A DNA stretch of 55,667 nucleotides, from positions 1-55,667 of IMG/VR virus record IMGVR_UViG_3300009163_000042; one strand, 5' to 3'. The position numbers and the translations under genes were made by a program. The stretch comes from a virus. The notes below the pieces were generated by a model. The model was not told the DNA's origin. It searched no databases and saw nothing but the letters and a program-made list of their open reading frames with translations. Shown here piece by piece: positions 1-11,300 of this stretch (position 1 is its first letter; every line of letters begins with the position of its first letter).

Positions 1-302
1 AATGTAATACCACCACCATCGGCTGTGGCATTCGTAGGACTATCAACGGCACCTAATTCAATGTTCTTATCATCAACGTTTAGAGTAGCAGTATTAATGG
101 TAGTACTAGAACCAGTAATAGTAAGATCACCGGTGATAGTAACGTTACCACTAATCGTACCGCCAGCTGTTTCAAACTTTTTATAATCGAGCGTGGCAAA
201 GTTCAAGTCAATATCATCATTCGACAATTGACTTCCACTTACATCTGCGCTTCTTACGCTACCTACAGCTGGTTTTGAAACTCTGTATTTTAGAAATGCC
301 AT
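1..302 (-). CDS. Tail fibre / virion structural protein, N-terminal part (runs off the window)
   Basis: The first 100 codons of a gene that continues beyond position 1. The start at 300-302 has an AAGGA ribosome site a few bases upstream. The protein opens MAFLKYRVSKPAVG and then shows a run of short beta-type repeats (GGTISGNVTITGDLTITGSS) followed by DDKNIELGAVDSPTNATADG. This block is common at the start of fibre and virion proteins of aquatic T4-like phages. It lies at the end of the long tail operon, next to three other fibre-type genes, so a distal tail fibre or adhesin is likely. The C-terminal receptor-binding part is not visible. Confidence 0.7.
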   Translation of the reverse strand, partial: MAFLKYRVSKPAVGSVRSADVSGSQLSNDDIDLNFATLDYKKFETAGGTISGNVTITGDLTITGSSTTINTATLNVDDKNIELGAVDSPTNATADGGGIT

Positions 303-329
303 TTCTTTTTTCCTTAAATTTCTATACTA

Positions 330-337
330 TATTTATT
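330..337 (-). promoter_or_regulatory. Possible T4-type late promoter
   Basis: AATAAATA on the minus strand differs in one base from the T4 late consensus TATAAATA. It sits 28 bases before the start codon of the fibre gene at 1-302, a spacing similar to that of the two better late promoters near 27100. It would give this distal gene its own late transcript. A one-base mismatch in AT-rich DNA is weak evidence. Confidence 0.35.
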
Positions 338-341
338 GACA

Positions 342-1793
342 TTAGAATACATCTGAACTGCCATAGCCAGTAGCATTACCTTGATAATTATATTCAACAT
401 CTGGAATTGGAGGAGGGGCAAACGGTGGATACATAGCACCAGAAGTATTATTCATCGATCCACTTATAGAAGTATATGTCGGTGTTTCATTTCCAAACAC
501 TTTAACCCAGGCAGAATTTCTCTTAACGTAGACATTAGGAATTGTAAGCCATTGACCATTTCGTTTTACTTTAACTTCTTCAATAGGTTTCCATTCATTA
601 ATTCCTGTTACTGTTTCAACTGAGTTTACATTATAATTATCTCTTGTAGTCCAAAGGGGAATTCCTGTTGCAGTGCTACCACTATAAATTCTAGCAGCAA
701 CTCCGCCAAGGCCTCCAAGATTCGTATTCTGTATAGTTATAGTATGATAACCTGCTGTAAGCTTTACTGTTCTAGAATTAATTGAATTCCAATTACTTAC
801 TTGAGACTTAGATAAATCTATCATTGTAAAATTATCTATTTTCATAATACCATAATCATTTAGTGTTAATTGTATATGATAATTTCCGCTTGTGGGAAAA
901 TACACATTCCAAGTAAACGTGTCACTTCCAATAGTATTTTTTACTGGAGTATAAAAATCATATGCATATGCCCAATCCCATTCACTGTCATCTGACATAA
1001 CTCGAGAAGCATATACATATTGTCCGCTGTATGGTTGAGCTTTAGCTATAGAATCTGGTGGAGGCGATGAGCTTGGTCCATATACTTTTACACCATCGAT
1101 AACTACGCAATACGATTCTGGATAAAAGTAAAAATATCTAAGTTTTCCCAATACGTAATACCCTGATGCTCCAGCTGGTATCGTATTAAAATCAGTACCA
1201 GTCCATCCTCTTGTAGTTGGAGCTGGTCCAGCAAATGGATTAGTCCATTGATTACTAGTGTATGCTCTAATATTGCTACTAATTGCAAGTTTATAAGATA
1301 GATTTAATAATCCACTAGAATATGATAGCTGATCCAAATCGTTTAATGGAGTATAATACTTAGGTTCTGATAATGGATTAATTTCACTAAGAGTGGTCCA
1401 AATCTCAGTAATTTCTGATGTGAATGTTTCAGAAACTGAAGTAACAGAAGTTAAGATTTGTTTTAGATATGTTATTCTTCCGCCAACGCCAGCAGGACCA
1501 CCATAATTTCTGGCATACGCTGTTACTGTATGCCAACCAATAGTAATACGTTTCGTAACAGTCGTAGTTAATAACCATGAACTAAAGTCACCATCGCTAG
1601 TGTATACTATGCGCGTGTCATCTACCAATAACTCTCCATAATTATCTGCAGTTAATTCAAAAGTATAGTCCTGAGTAACTGGAAAATATACTTTCCATGT
1701 TAGTTTACACGATATATCGCTGCCTATACTTCCAGTTCCTGGAACATCTCTTAAAGGCCCAGACCATACAGCATAGGTATTCATAAAACTCAT
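342..1793 (-). CDS. Tail fibre-like protein with two PA14-like lectin modules
   Basis: A 483-residue protein with two related beta-rich modules, roughly residues 1-110 and 270-385. Each has the pattern W-x-V-Y-F-P followed by Y-x-x-x-L-T-x-(D/N)-(D/N)-Y-G and a closing GWHT/GYHT, then a GG-V-A/G-x-R-I. This resembles PA14/GLEYA-type carbohydrate-binding folds, so recognition of surface sugar is plausible. The C-terminal about 90 residues carry EVKVKRNGQW and VYVKRNSAW repeats and a proline-rich stretch. The start has a good AGGAG site. It lies between other fibre genes in one transcript. The family assignment is from pattern only. Confidence 0.6.
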   Translation of the reverse strand: MSFMNTYAVWSGPLRDVPGTGSIGSDISCKLTWKVYFPVTQDYTFELTADNYGELLVDDTRIVYTSDGDFSSWLLTTTVTKRITIGWHTVTAYARNYGGPAGVGGRITYLKQILTSVTSVSETFTSEITEIWTTLSEINPLSEPKYYTPLNDLDQLSYSSGLLNLSYKLAISSNIRAYTSNQWTNPFAGPAPTTRGWTGTDFNTIPAGASGYYVLGKLRYFYFYPESYCVVIDGVKVYGPSSSPPPDSIAKAQPYSGQYVYASRVMSDDSEWDWAYAYDFYTPVKNTIGSDTFTWNVYFPTSGNYHIQLTLNDYGIMKIDNFTMIDLSKSQVSNWNSINSRTVKLTAGYHTITIQNTNLGGLGGVAARIYSGSTATGIPLWTTRDNYNVNSVETVTGINEWKPIEEVKVKRNGQWLTIPNVYVKRNSAWVKVFGNETPTYTSISGSMNNTSGAMYPPFAPPPIPDVEYNYQGNATGYGSSDVF

Positions 1794-1823
1794 AGTTTTT
1801 CTCCTAAATACTTTACTATATAA

Positions 1824-3434
1824 TTAACCATTGTAGTATGATGGTGGCATAGCGTTATCTTCAACTTGGATATATTCCCAGTCTTGTAGATATGGAGCTT
1901 TTGGATAATATGCTGGAGTATTTACTTTAGTGTATTCCACTCCATTTACGCTTTTCGTATATACGAATGCGTTAGTTTGCAATGAATCGAAGGCTGCATA
2001 TCCATTTGTATCATTGTCATATACATTAACATCCCAATTGCCTCCATATGAACCAGCTTGTCCTACATTAATATCATATACAGGAGTTACTTCTGGTGAA
2101 AGGTATGACATACCATTAGAACCAGCTTGTCCTCCAGTATCACCGCCTGGAGCAGTTCCGCCAGATCCGCCACGATATCCACCACCGCCGCCGCCAGCAC
2201 CGCCGCCGTCTCCACGATGATATTGACCAGCTGCACCGCGCGTATCATATAATCCATTCGCTGATTGCGAATACGCATAAGCTCTCCTAGGAACTAAATC
2301 AATATCAAATGTAGATCTAAAACTAAAACACTGAACTACGTTTCTTTGAAAATAACCATCTGATTCACTAAAAACCTCTCCCATATATTCAGTTGGGACA
2401 GCAAGTTTTGGAGAAATATTAACATTGTTTGTTACGCCCTGAACTATCTTTCCATTTATAACAACGATAACCATCGAGCCATTAAAGAGCTCTACAGAGC
2501 CTTCATTAGCACCATCATAATATGCTCGACCAAAAACATAATATCCAGACTGCCCAGGAGCAAGTATACCATGCCAAGGATCCTGACTCATTGATCCAAC
2601 ATATGTTTTTTCTACTATAGGATTTGCACTTATATATCCAGGACCGAAACAACCGCCACCGCCACCGCCACCACCGCCAGCAGCAATTGCAACAATATTA
2701 TTACTGCCATAATTAGGCGTCTGTATTCTTTCTTCTACATCATAAATTGTAATAAAATCGCCACCGCCGGGCCAAGTTTCCCAAAGTGCATATTCAGATG
2801 ATATGAATTTATTAGCCAAATATTCAATTGGAGGATAAGTTGTACTATGATATACTATAGCGCCATTAATAACTACCCACCATTCGCGCAAATCACGCTG
2901 ATTATTAATACTATTGTTTCTAGTTAAAGCTTCAGCGCTTCTAACGAAAAATCCATTACTGGTTGCAAGTGGACGTATTAAATAAAATGGAGAAAAATTA
3001 CCAGTGATGTATGAAGATTTATGAATGACAGATGTATAAGTATATGTCACTTCTCCAAGAGTTGGCGTTAAAGAATTTTTCCATAGCACAGTGGCACCAC
3101 CGCCACCACCGCCAGAACCACTAGCGCCACTAGGCCCAGAGTTTCCTCCTCTGCCTCCAGAGAAACCGTCTATTGAAGTTCCTCCTACACCTCCAGGTTG
3201 AGTATACCAACCTCCAACCCCTTGGAGGCCTCTACTAGCCACAGCACAATAGAGAATATCTCCCTTTTTTAATGATACTTTTCCATTTAAAGTATCACCA
3301 CTTATACCTGTAGATGGGCCATATCTATCATAGCCTCCAGGTGCACCTCCAGCGCCAACTAATACAAACGACAAAACGCAATCAGCGATCGCGGTCAATT
3401 TTTTAATTGTGCCATCAAATGTAAATTCAATCAT
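1824..3434 (-). CDS. Glycine-rich tail fibre / adhesin
   Basis: A 536-residue protein with several glycine runs (for example seven to nine consecutive Gly around residues 110 and 255, and GGGAGGGGGGYRGGSGG near 410). The runs are separated by aromatic-rich segments, and the N-terminus MIEFTFDGTIKKLTAIADCVLSFVLVGAGG is typical. Glycine-rich adhesins of this kind form the host-binding tip in T4-like phages (polyglycine-II sandwiches in the T2/T6 gp38 type). Its start follows the preceding gene's stop by a few bases with no clear ribosome site, which suggests translational coupling. A receptor-binding role is inferred. Confidence 0.6.
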   Translation of the reverse strand: MIEFTFDGTIKKLTAIADCVLSFVLVGAGGAPGGYDRYGPSTGISGDTLNGKVSLKKGDILYCAVASRGLQGVGGWYTQPGGVGGTSIDGFSGGRGGNSGPSGASGSGGGGGGATVLWKNSLTPTLGEVTYTYTSVIHKSSYITGNFSPFYLIRPLATSNGFFVRSAEALTRNNSINNQRDLREWWVVINGAIVYHSTTYPPIEYLANKFISSEYALWETWPGGGDFITIYDVEERIQTPNYGSNNIVAIAAGGGGGGGGGCFGPGYISANPIVEKTYVGSMSQDPWHGILAPGQSGYYVFGRAYYDGANEGSVELFNGSMVIVVINGKIVQGVTNNVNISPKLAVPTEYMGEVFSESDGYFQRNVVQCFSFRSTFDIDLVPRRAYAYSQSANGLYDTRGAAGQYHRGDGGGAGGGGGGYRGGSGGTAPGGDTGGQAGSNGMSYLSPEVTPVYDINVGQAGSYGGNWDVNVYDNDTNGYAAFDSLQTNAFVYTKSVNGVEYTKVNTPAYYPKAPYLQDWEYIQVEDNAMPPSYYNG

Positions 3435-3436
3435 AT

Positions 3437-5059
3437 TTAGACTTTAAACCAGAAGTCACCTTCTACCGCTGTTGTTGGCTCGGTGGTTTGAATAAATTTG
3501 CGAGAGGTTCCCCACATCGGTTGCTGCTCGTCAACATAAACTTTTGACGCTCTTGTAGAAACTGCATTAGAAATTGCATTATTCATACCTGTAGTTGTGG
3601 TATAATTAGTGAACGTAGTATCAGTTGCTGTCTTAGTATAATAACTAGTTAGTGCTGTAGTTATTTTACCATCTACTTGAGTAGAAGTAGAATAAGAAAC
3701 CAGCGCGGCTGCAATCGCAGCATCAGTAGCTACGCCAGTATAATAATCTAATAAAGTTTTACTAATTCTATTAACTACATATTGAGTATTAGCTATTTTC
3801 GTAGAACCAACTTCAATAAAAACAGGTGCTACAAGCGCATTATATCCAGGATCACCTTGAACTCTAAATCTTCCATCAGTTGTTACTGGTGTTGGAGTAG
3901 TTGGGAAAACATCATTTGCATCTTTTGTTAAAGCAGGAGCTGCAAGAGGTGCTTTTAAATTTAACGCAGTATTAATTTCTGTTCTATGTAACCAAACAAA
4001 TTTTGTGTTTGCAATTGTTGCGCTATTGCTAGAGATTAATGCATCAGGAGTTTGAGCGCTTCCAGTAAATACTGGATTTTCTAATGGCGCGAATGTAGAA
4101 GTTACACTATTTAAGCGATAAAATAAATTTGTAGTATTAGCCCAAACATCTCCATTTTCTGGAGTAGTAGGTTGAACGTTATATGGAGGAATTCTTAAAG
4201 AAGCATAATTAGCTGCACCAGGAGCTAATCTTAGTCTACCTGTCATTTGCTCTCCGCCGCCAATACCAACTACTGCAAGGTTAGTACGAGCACCTACTGC
4301 ATCAGTAGAACCAGTTCCACCATTAGTAATTTGAACTACACCATCGACATCAGTTGCAACGTCGGCGTGATCAGCATTATATGCATCATCGGCGTATCCA
4401 GTTAAGTGACCAATAAAATTAATTGCAGTTAAACTACTATCGCCGTCTCTTACTGCGATAGTATTTGGTGCAGATGAAAAAGAAGGTAGCTTATCTTGGA
4501 GTTTCCAAGAGTTTAAATTTGCTTGAGCAGCACTTAATGCATTGATTTTATCTCTTACAGAGGTTGAATTAAAATCAATTGTGTTTAGTTTTTGAGTTAA
4601 TGAAACTCCAAGATATTTAAAGTTGTTATCTAGTTCTTCAATGGTTAATGGATAACCCTTTTCAGCACGAAGAATAATAGAAGATGGAATGCTTGCACCT
4701 TGAATCTTTAAGTTAATAGAGAACTTTTCAAATTCTATATTTCCACTTCCTACTGTAGTACTTCCATTAGTACTAATCACCCAACCAGTATCTGCTAGGT
4801 TATCGCCTTCTTGAACGAATACAATCGTACCACCATCTACACTAGATGCTGCTGCAAAATCAGAAGCTCTAGTCCAACTTCCATTAGAACCAATTGTGTA
4901 TATGCCGTTCTGAGATCTATCAGTTTGTGCTTTAACTAAAATTCTATTACCAGATACGACAATGACTCCATCAATCCTACTTGTGCCTAATGTAAGATTG
5001 GTAGATAAGTTTACATACTCTAAAGTACCTAAACGTACAGGATTAAACGTTGTTGCCAT
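3437..5059 (-). CDS. Tail fibre protein
   Basis: A 540-residue repetitive protein. It begins MATTFNPVRLGTLEYVNLST, has a beta-rich domain near residues 25-115 (NRILVKAQTDRSQNGIYTIG, a phage fibre module), then VVQITNGGTGSTDAVGARTNL near 235, a very common phage fibre linker. GDVWANTTNLFYRL and GDFWFKV mark further fibre modules, the last at the C-terminus. The start is preceded by AGAGGAAA. It sits just downstream of the small coiled-coil gene and the DUF4815 protein. It is probably a long or short tail fibre subunit; which T4 fibre it replaces cannot be told. Confidence 0.7.
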   Translation of the reverse strand: MATTFNPVRLGTLEYVNLSTNLTLGTSRIDGVIVVSGNRILVKAQTDRSQNGIYTIGSNGSWTRASDFAAASSVDGGTIVFVQEGDNLADTGWVISTNGSTTVGSGNIEFEKFSINLKIQGASIPSSIILRAEKGYPLTIEELDNNFKYLGVSLTQKLNTIDFNSTSVRDKINALSAAQANLNSWKLQDKLPSFSSAPNTIAVRDGDSSLTAINFIGHLTGYADDAYNADHADVATDVDGVVQITNGGTGSTDAVGARTNLAVVGIGGGEQMTGRLRLAPGAANYASLRIPPYNVQPTTPENGDVWANTTNLFYRLNSVTSTFAPLENPVFTGSAQTPDALISSNSATIANTKFVWLHRTEINTALNLKAPLAAPALTKDANDVFPTTPTPVTTDGRFRVQGDPGYNALVAPVFIEVGSTKIANTQYVVNRISKTLLDYYTGVATDAAIAAALVSYSTSTQVDGKITTALTSYYTKTATDTTFTNYTTTTGMNNAISNAVSTRASKVYVDEQQPMWGTSRKFIQTTEPTTAVEGDFWFKV

Positions 5060-5062
5060 TGA

Positions 5063-5302
5063 TTATTTTCCTCTAAGAACTTGGCTAAGCATTTGCTTTA
5101 TTTCTTCTATATCAGACTTTAGAGAAGCAATTTCTTGCGACTGTTGTTCTACTATTTGTTTTTGTTTTTTTTCTGAGAATCTTTTTCTCTGATATGCAGT
5201 AAATTCATCATCATTAGTAGAAACTATAGCATGAGAAGACATGTCTCTTACAAAAGATTCATGCCCTTCTACTTTTGCGAATTGTGGAATTACGCGGCGC
5301 AT
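5063..5302 (-). CDS. Small coiled-coil protein of the tail operon
   Basis: A 79-residue protein with an N-terminal motif IPQFAKVEGHESFVRD and a charged C-terminal coiled coil (residues 40-79, QKQIVEQQSQEIASLKSDIE). Small proteins of this layout recur in aquatic T4-like phages next to fibre genes. Its start overlaps the end of the 2,246-residue gene by 13 bases, so translation is coupled. It could be a fibre trimerisation or assembly factor; no function is established from the sequence. Confidence 0.6.
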   Translation of the reverse strand: MRRVIPQFAKVEGHESFVRDMSSHAIVSTNDDEFTAYQRKRFSEKKQKQIVEQQSQEIASLKSDIEEIKQMLSQVLRGK

Positions 5303-8300
5303 GCAATTACTCTAAAATCTTTAATACGTGGTACCTGAGATTTATTTATGGATTTCATAACTAGTTTAACCATCACACTATCAAATGCATCTAATCCTTC
5401 AATATCACATGTGATATCAGTGAATTCAGTTAAAGACTTAGTATAGCCAGATTTTGGTTCAACTTTATTATAAGAAGATGCAATAAAGTCTCCGCTTACG
5501 CTTAAACCTGTTTTATAATATACTTCAACATTTGCATCTGGTGGAATAACTGCTGCAAACATAATTTTAAGCATCTCGGAAGGACGTGAGAAATTAATTT
5601 TCTTAGTCACATATTTACTATGAGTAGAACCTCCAGATGGAGCATAATCTGATTTAAAGTGAGATAACCAGAATATCTGTGCACCTATTGCATTAACAGT
5701 ATCTTGAATAGTGGTAACTCCATCAAATCCAACTAATGTGATATACAACACCGGAGTGCTTCCATTTAAAACTACTGATATGCTCTTAATAACCATATCG
5801 CGAGTGGCATTAGTAATTCCATTATACGTAAATCTTAGAACATGACCAGCTAATAAATTATTAGAGCAATGATTATATAGCGCAGTTTGAGCTAATGAGT
5901 CAACTGTTAATGATTTGCTGTCATCAGCATTAGTTACTAGAACAAATGGTTTGCCGCTTCCAATCTCTGCATTATGAGAATTTACAGTACCGCCACCAGT
6001 CAATCCACTACCAGAAGCTGATGCAGTAAATGTAATTCCAATTGATGCAGCTGTAGTATTAGACGGTCCTCCTACAGTAGAATAATTGGTACCGGCTGTT
6101 GCAATAGTGTAAGTTACACCCTGAATAATAGAAGTTGCAGCAACTCCATTTGCACCAGAAATTCTAAAATAATCTAACTCAGTGTCATTAACTGATAATG
6201 TTGGATCATCAATTTTATTACTTACGAGAGTCATTGCTAGTCTTCCTAGATCAATAACTGGAGAAACAGAATTTAAAGATGAAGAAGGATATAAGGTAGC
6301 AATAACACTTAATCCAGATGGGAATGTAGTGCTAGTATAATTCATAGAAGAAGGATATACTTTCGTTTCTGGGAAAGTATAATTTTCTTTTGGAATCATT
6401 GGAAATTCGCTTGAAACATCGCTATGGTTAATTACTTTAGCGCTATAAGAAATGCTTGTTCCAGGTGGAACGATTTCTGCAATCTCAATCATCGATGTCT
6501 GGAATTCATAGTTTTCAGTCGCAGTAATATACGAACCTCCAACTTGTCCACTTGCATTAGATGCAGTTGGGAACTCTACGATATAATAATCTAATTCTAC
6601 ATTTGAAATTGTATATCCAGTATTTCTGAATATTTCAGTTGCTGGAATTCCATTAATACTATCAATGACTTGACGAGAAGTAAATTTAACAACTTCGCCA
6701 TCGATCATACCATGATTTGAATGATTAACTCTACACTTCTTACTTCCACTAATAAAGTTAAATGGGTTAAAATCTAAAGTTTTAGCAGATAGTTTTGGAG
6801 GAATCAATTCAATTGATCTAGACTGAGAAGTATCAAATACTGCTCTACGAATTACAAACTTCATATCCTGCGTTTGATCAGCAGTCCATGTAGAACCATT
6901 CTGCGATTTGAATAGTACGCCATTATATGGCTGAGAACTAATTCTCACCTTTGTTGCTACATCAAGAGTATCTGTTTGTGAGATCCAAATTTTGTATATG
7001 TTAGAATCAGATAGCGCAACTAATGCGTATTCAACACCATTTTGTAAAAATACTGGAGAAGGGAATGTAAACGTTGTAGCTATTGTGCTATCTGTACTAG
7101 TAGCAATAGAAGCTGCTTTCTTCTCAACTCGTGAGAATGGAATAACAGCACTTCCTGGATAGCCATTTACAACTTCACGAATTTCGATTCTCATAGGAAT
7201 CTTTTCGTCTTTACTTTCAAAGAATAAATCAATTGAAGTAATAAATGCTCCACCTTCTTGTTGAACTAAGAAAGTTTGTGCTAGTGGATCGAACCAACCA
7301 GTATCACGCGTTACTCTATCGCTTGTGCTAACGATTGTATTTTGATCAGAAACTTGCGTAGAAGTAACTGAAGCTGTTCTTGTAGAAAGAATTGTACGTT
7401 GTTTAATTTCTACTAAACCATTTGCCTCATAAATCATTCCTCCACTCGTAGATTCTTGATCTCCGCGTGTTGCTGGATTTGTAGAAGAACTATCAGAGAA
7501 GCGAAGTTCACGCTTACCTGTTCTAAATTTAACTAATGGACTACTTGGAATTCTAAAAATACCAGTGATTAGACCAGTTAGCGAAGACACTAAACTTGTG
7601 TAATCTGTTCTTCCACCAGATACAAACTTTGCTCTTGGTTTTAAACCATTTGTTGAAAGATATTCGCCTTCAAAGTATGCATTACTTGCAGTCGAGAATT
7701 GACCGTTACCCTTAATGTTTAACACATGAAGATAATAATCAGTTCCATAAACTTCTTGTCCTACTACAATAGCAGTATTGCCAGTAGCAGTACCATTCAC
7801 GTATTCTTTAATTACTTCACCGTGGTTGAATGCTACTTCAACTTCTTCAGTAGTATGTTTAGGACCAATAACCTTAGCAGATACGCCAGATTCTGTTGCT
7901 GCTGTCCATGCTGGAGAAATTACTAAAGTATCATTATCAGTAATAGCAGTTACGGTGTATTTAGTCGGAGTTCCAACGTTTAGAATATCACCAACTTCAA
8001 CCTGTTGAGTAAATGCAGTTGCAAGTCCTTCAACGCTAGTGCTATTTAATGTTAGAGTGATTGTGCCAGAAATAGCCGTACCGTCACTATAGTATACAGT
8101 ACGTGTTGGTTCAGAAACTGCTGAGCCTGCATTACGCACTGTATCAAACTTAGCTTCATATCCATCTATTTTAGCAACTTTTAATCTAGTTGCTGGAGTA
8201 ATATAATCTTCTACAGATGTATTATCGAAATATGAATACATTCTTGTAGATGGTTTAAATCCATACCCCGTAAACAATACTGCTCGTGGACGAATATATG

Positions 8301-11300
8301 GAACAATCTGTGTATCAACTACACGATCATCAAGAATTTTAGAATCAACTTTATCGACTATAAAGCTTCTTACGCCCGCACGTGCTTGGGTTGTTTCTGT
8401 TGCAGATGTTTCAACTGTGACTACACGTGAACCAGCAACACTACTTGCTTGAGCAGACCAAACATCACGATTAGTATTACCAATTAAGTCTAGTTCTTCT
8501 GCAGTAAACGTAGAACGACTACGCCAGAAAGTACCACCGTTATTAGAGGCATTAAGAACTTCATTATCAGCTGTCGACCATTGACCAAGATTTGATTTTC
8601 TTTCTGCAAGAGACTTAGTAGAAGAGAATACTGTTTGCCAAGCATTCCATACTGTACCTAGAACTCCATCTTTTTCAGCTTTAGTCTTAACAGCAATATA
8701 TTGGCTTTCATCAGTAAGAATAATATCAGGACGATATTGAGTTGCAAACCAAGTGTCAGACCAAGGATTAATATCCACAATTCCTTTCCAGCTATAAAGA
8801 GCATACGGATTTAAGAATTCTGATATAGAAGCTTTACGCTGTGCAATAAGTTCAGTTTCAGTATACGGCAATGTAACTAAGTCACCAGAAACTTTATATG
8901 TTCTGCTTGCAGCAGATACGTTTTCAAGTAGCGAAACCTGTTTTTGCGAGAAGAATGGGCGAAGTTCTTTGTTCTTCGTATCAACAGAAGCATTCCAATC
9001 TTCAGATCCAGTATTACCAACGCCCTGTCCATCAAAAGAATCAACTAAGAATCCATTTTGATAACGTTCATTACCGTCTGCGTCAACAATTCTCATGTTT
9101 TTGGTTTCTAACTCAGTTAAAGTTAGAGACGTGTAATACTCAAGATCTTGAATACGACGCTCAAGAGAACCAATATCACGCATAGTATAGCGTTTATTTT
9201 CTACTCTATCAACTAAGATACCATTATTACGGCTTCCTTTAAATGTATACGGTTCTACACTTAGTCTTGCCAATTTCATAGAATTGGCTGGAATAGTTGG
9301 TTCAGATGGAAAATCTGATGGAACTCCGCGATTAAGAATAAATTGTCCAGTATTAGTTAAAGAAACATTATCGATTCTAGAATAGTAATGTGTATATTTA
9401 AATGATGCAGTAGTTCCATATTTTGGGAAGTACTTTAATGCAAATCCAGCTCCACTGGCCATTGCACGGAAGTCGACAGAATCACGAAGAGATAGATTAG
9501 ATACTGAATAAATCTGATCATACGTCATACGTGAATCATCAGAATACGTATATGAATTTACGCCAAAGAATCCACCTGGATCTTGAGAACCAGTGGCAAG
9601 ATATTCATATGAAATTCTAATAGGACCAGTTGGAGCAGATTGACCAGGTGCTAGTGTAATGCTAGCTAAATCCATATGACTACTCTTTTGTGAAGAGTTG
9701 AAATTATATCTAGAAGTAATATTAAGACTATAAACTGGATTTGCTGCAGTCTGAGTAGTAAATCCACGTGCATCCATCAATATAGATGTAATGCGAGTAA
9801 CATATGGATGTCCTAATGTTATAGTAGTTGCAGTAGCTGCAGCTTGAGCTGTAAGTTGAAGCGGTGACGCTAAATCAGTTACTGTAAAATTAACTTCTGC
9901 ATTAACTGCGTCTGATCTTTTCATTGCAGCAAATACTGTATAAGATTGAGTGTTAGTCAATCCAGTGATAGTAAGTTTATTATTAGTTGCAGTTAAATTG
10001 CTTCCTGCTACTAATGCCACAGCAACACCAGTAGTATTATTCATTAGAACATAATTGTCAGAATCAAATATACTTTCGAATGTATATCCAGTTGGCGCAT
10101 CCTGTTCAATCTTTGAGCTAGATGCAACTTTAGTAAATGGTATTACCACAGAATAAGTTGCTTCTAGTATACTGCTTACTGCATAATCTGGAAGAGCATA
10201 AATTAATGAATCTCCTACTGGATTATTCATCGCTGTAATGCCATTTTGTAATACGGTATTACATCTAAATGCAGTTGCAGAATTAGCGTTATTAGTAATA
10301 GATAAAACGTTCTTAAAATCCTTAGCAACATTCATCTTGACATCAAACAAAAATAAATTGTAAGTCCATAACGCTGGGCTGACATTACTAGTGTCAAGCT
10401 TTTCTAGTGCGCGAACTCTTGCAGTACCAATAACAGTACCAGTTGAAATGCTACCTTTAACTGCACTATGTAGATTTACAGTCGGTAAATCAACTAAGTT
10501 TGGAAAATAATCAAGTCCAGTTACCTGTACGTATGATCCACTTGAGACATCAATATCAACAGTTTTACTAGGAGAAATTGAATCCTGTATAGCTGGTAAA
10601 GAATTTGCTGCAAAGAAAGTTGCTAAAGCTGCACTACCAACTGGAAGATTTCTAGATTTTTGAATAGGTAAGAATTCTGTAGAAAGTTTTTCAATTTCGT
10701 AACCACGAACATAAGCTTTTCCACTTTCTACACCAATACAAGAATGACCAGCCAAACGGATGTGGTCATTTAATGTAAATGTAGAATATTCAGAATCGCC
10801 TGCTGTGAATGTGTATACGCCCTGATTAAAGTCAGGATATAAAACATATTCCCAAGTAATATCATTATCCGTTATAGAATCTATAGTTTGAAGACTAAAT
10901 CCAGTTGGCTTATTAGTTTTAAATGCAGCGGGTTTAGAAGATAAGTTCGAACTAGTACCATTAGTTACTGCAACGAAATACCAGAATCCAGTAGATCCAT
11001 CGGTAACTTTGATGATATCTCCTTGAATGAATTTCTCACCTGCAGCCCAATCTCCACGTAAATTATTACGTAACTCGCGCACTTGCATATTAAATGGTGA
11101 TAATGAGTAATCTCCGGATTCATCATATGTACGACGAGCAAGAGTCTTCTCTAATTCTGCGTATTGTGTACGATCAACTTTAAATATAACTCTGCCTTCT
11201 TGTAAAGCTAATAGATCAATAAAGTCTTCATCATTTGACGTATTGAAATCTGAGAATGGGCTTGCACTAACTCTTAGGTCTATTTTACTAAGCACTAAAT

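Noticed and set aside
2150-3130. Repeated CCACCGCCGCC-type runs that look like a short repeat array
   Set aside because: They are glycine codons (GGN) in one open frame of the adhesin, without regular spacers, so not a CRISPR array.
7726-8008. Plus-strand open frames inside the giant tail gene
   Set aside because: They lie fully antisense to the DUF4815 gene, have no ribosome site and no coherent protein features.
8898-9185. 95-codon plus-strand frame
   Set aside because: Antisense shadow of the DUF4815 gene; composition is random and no start signal is present.
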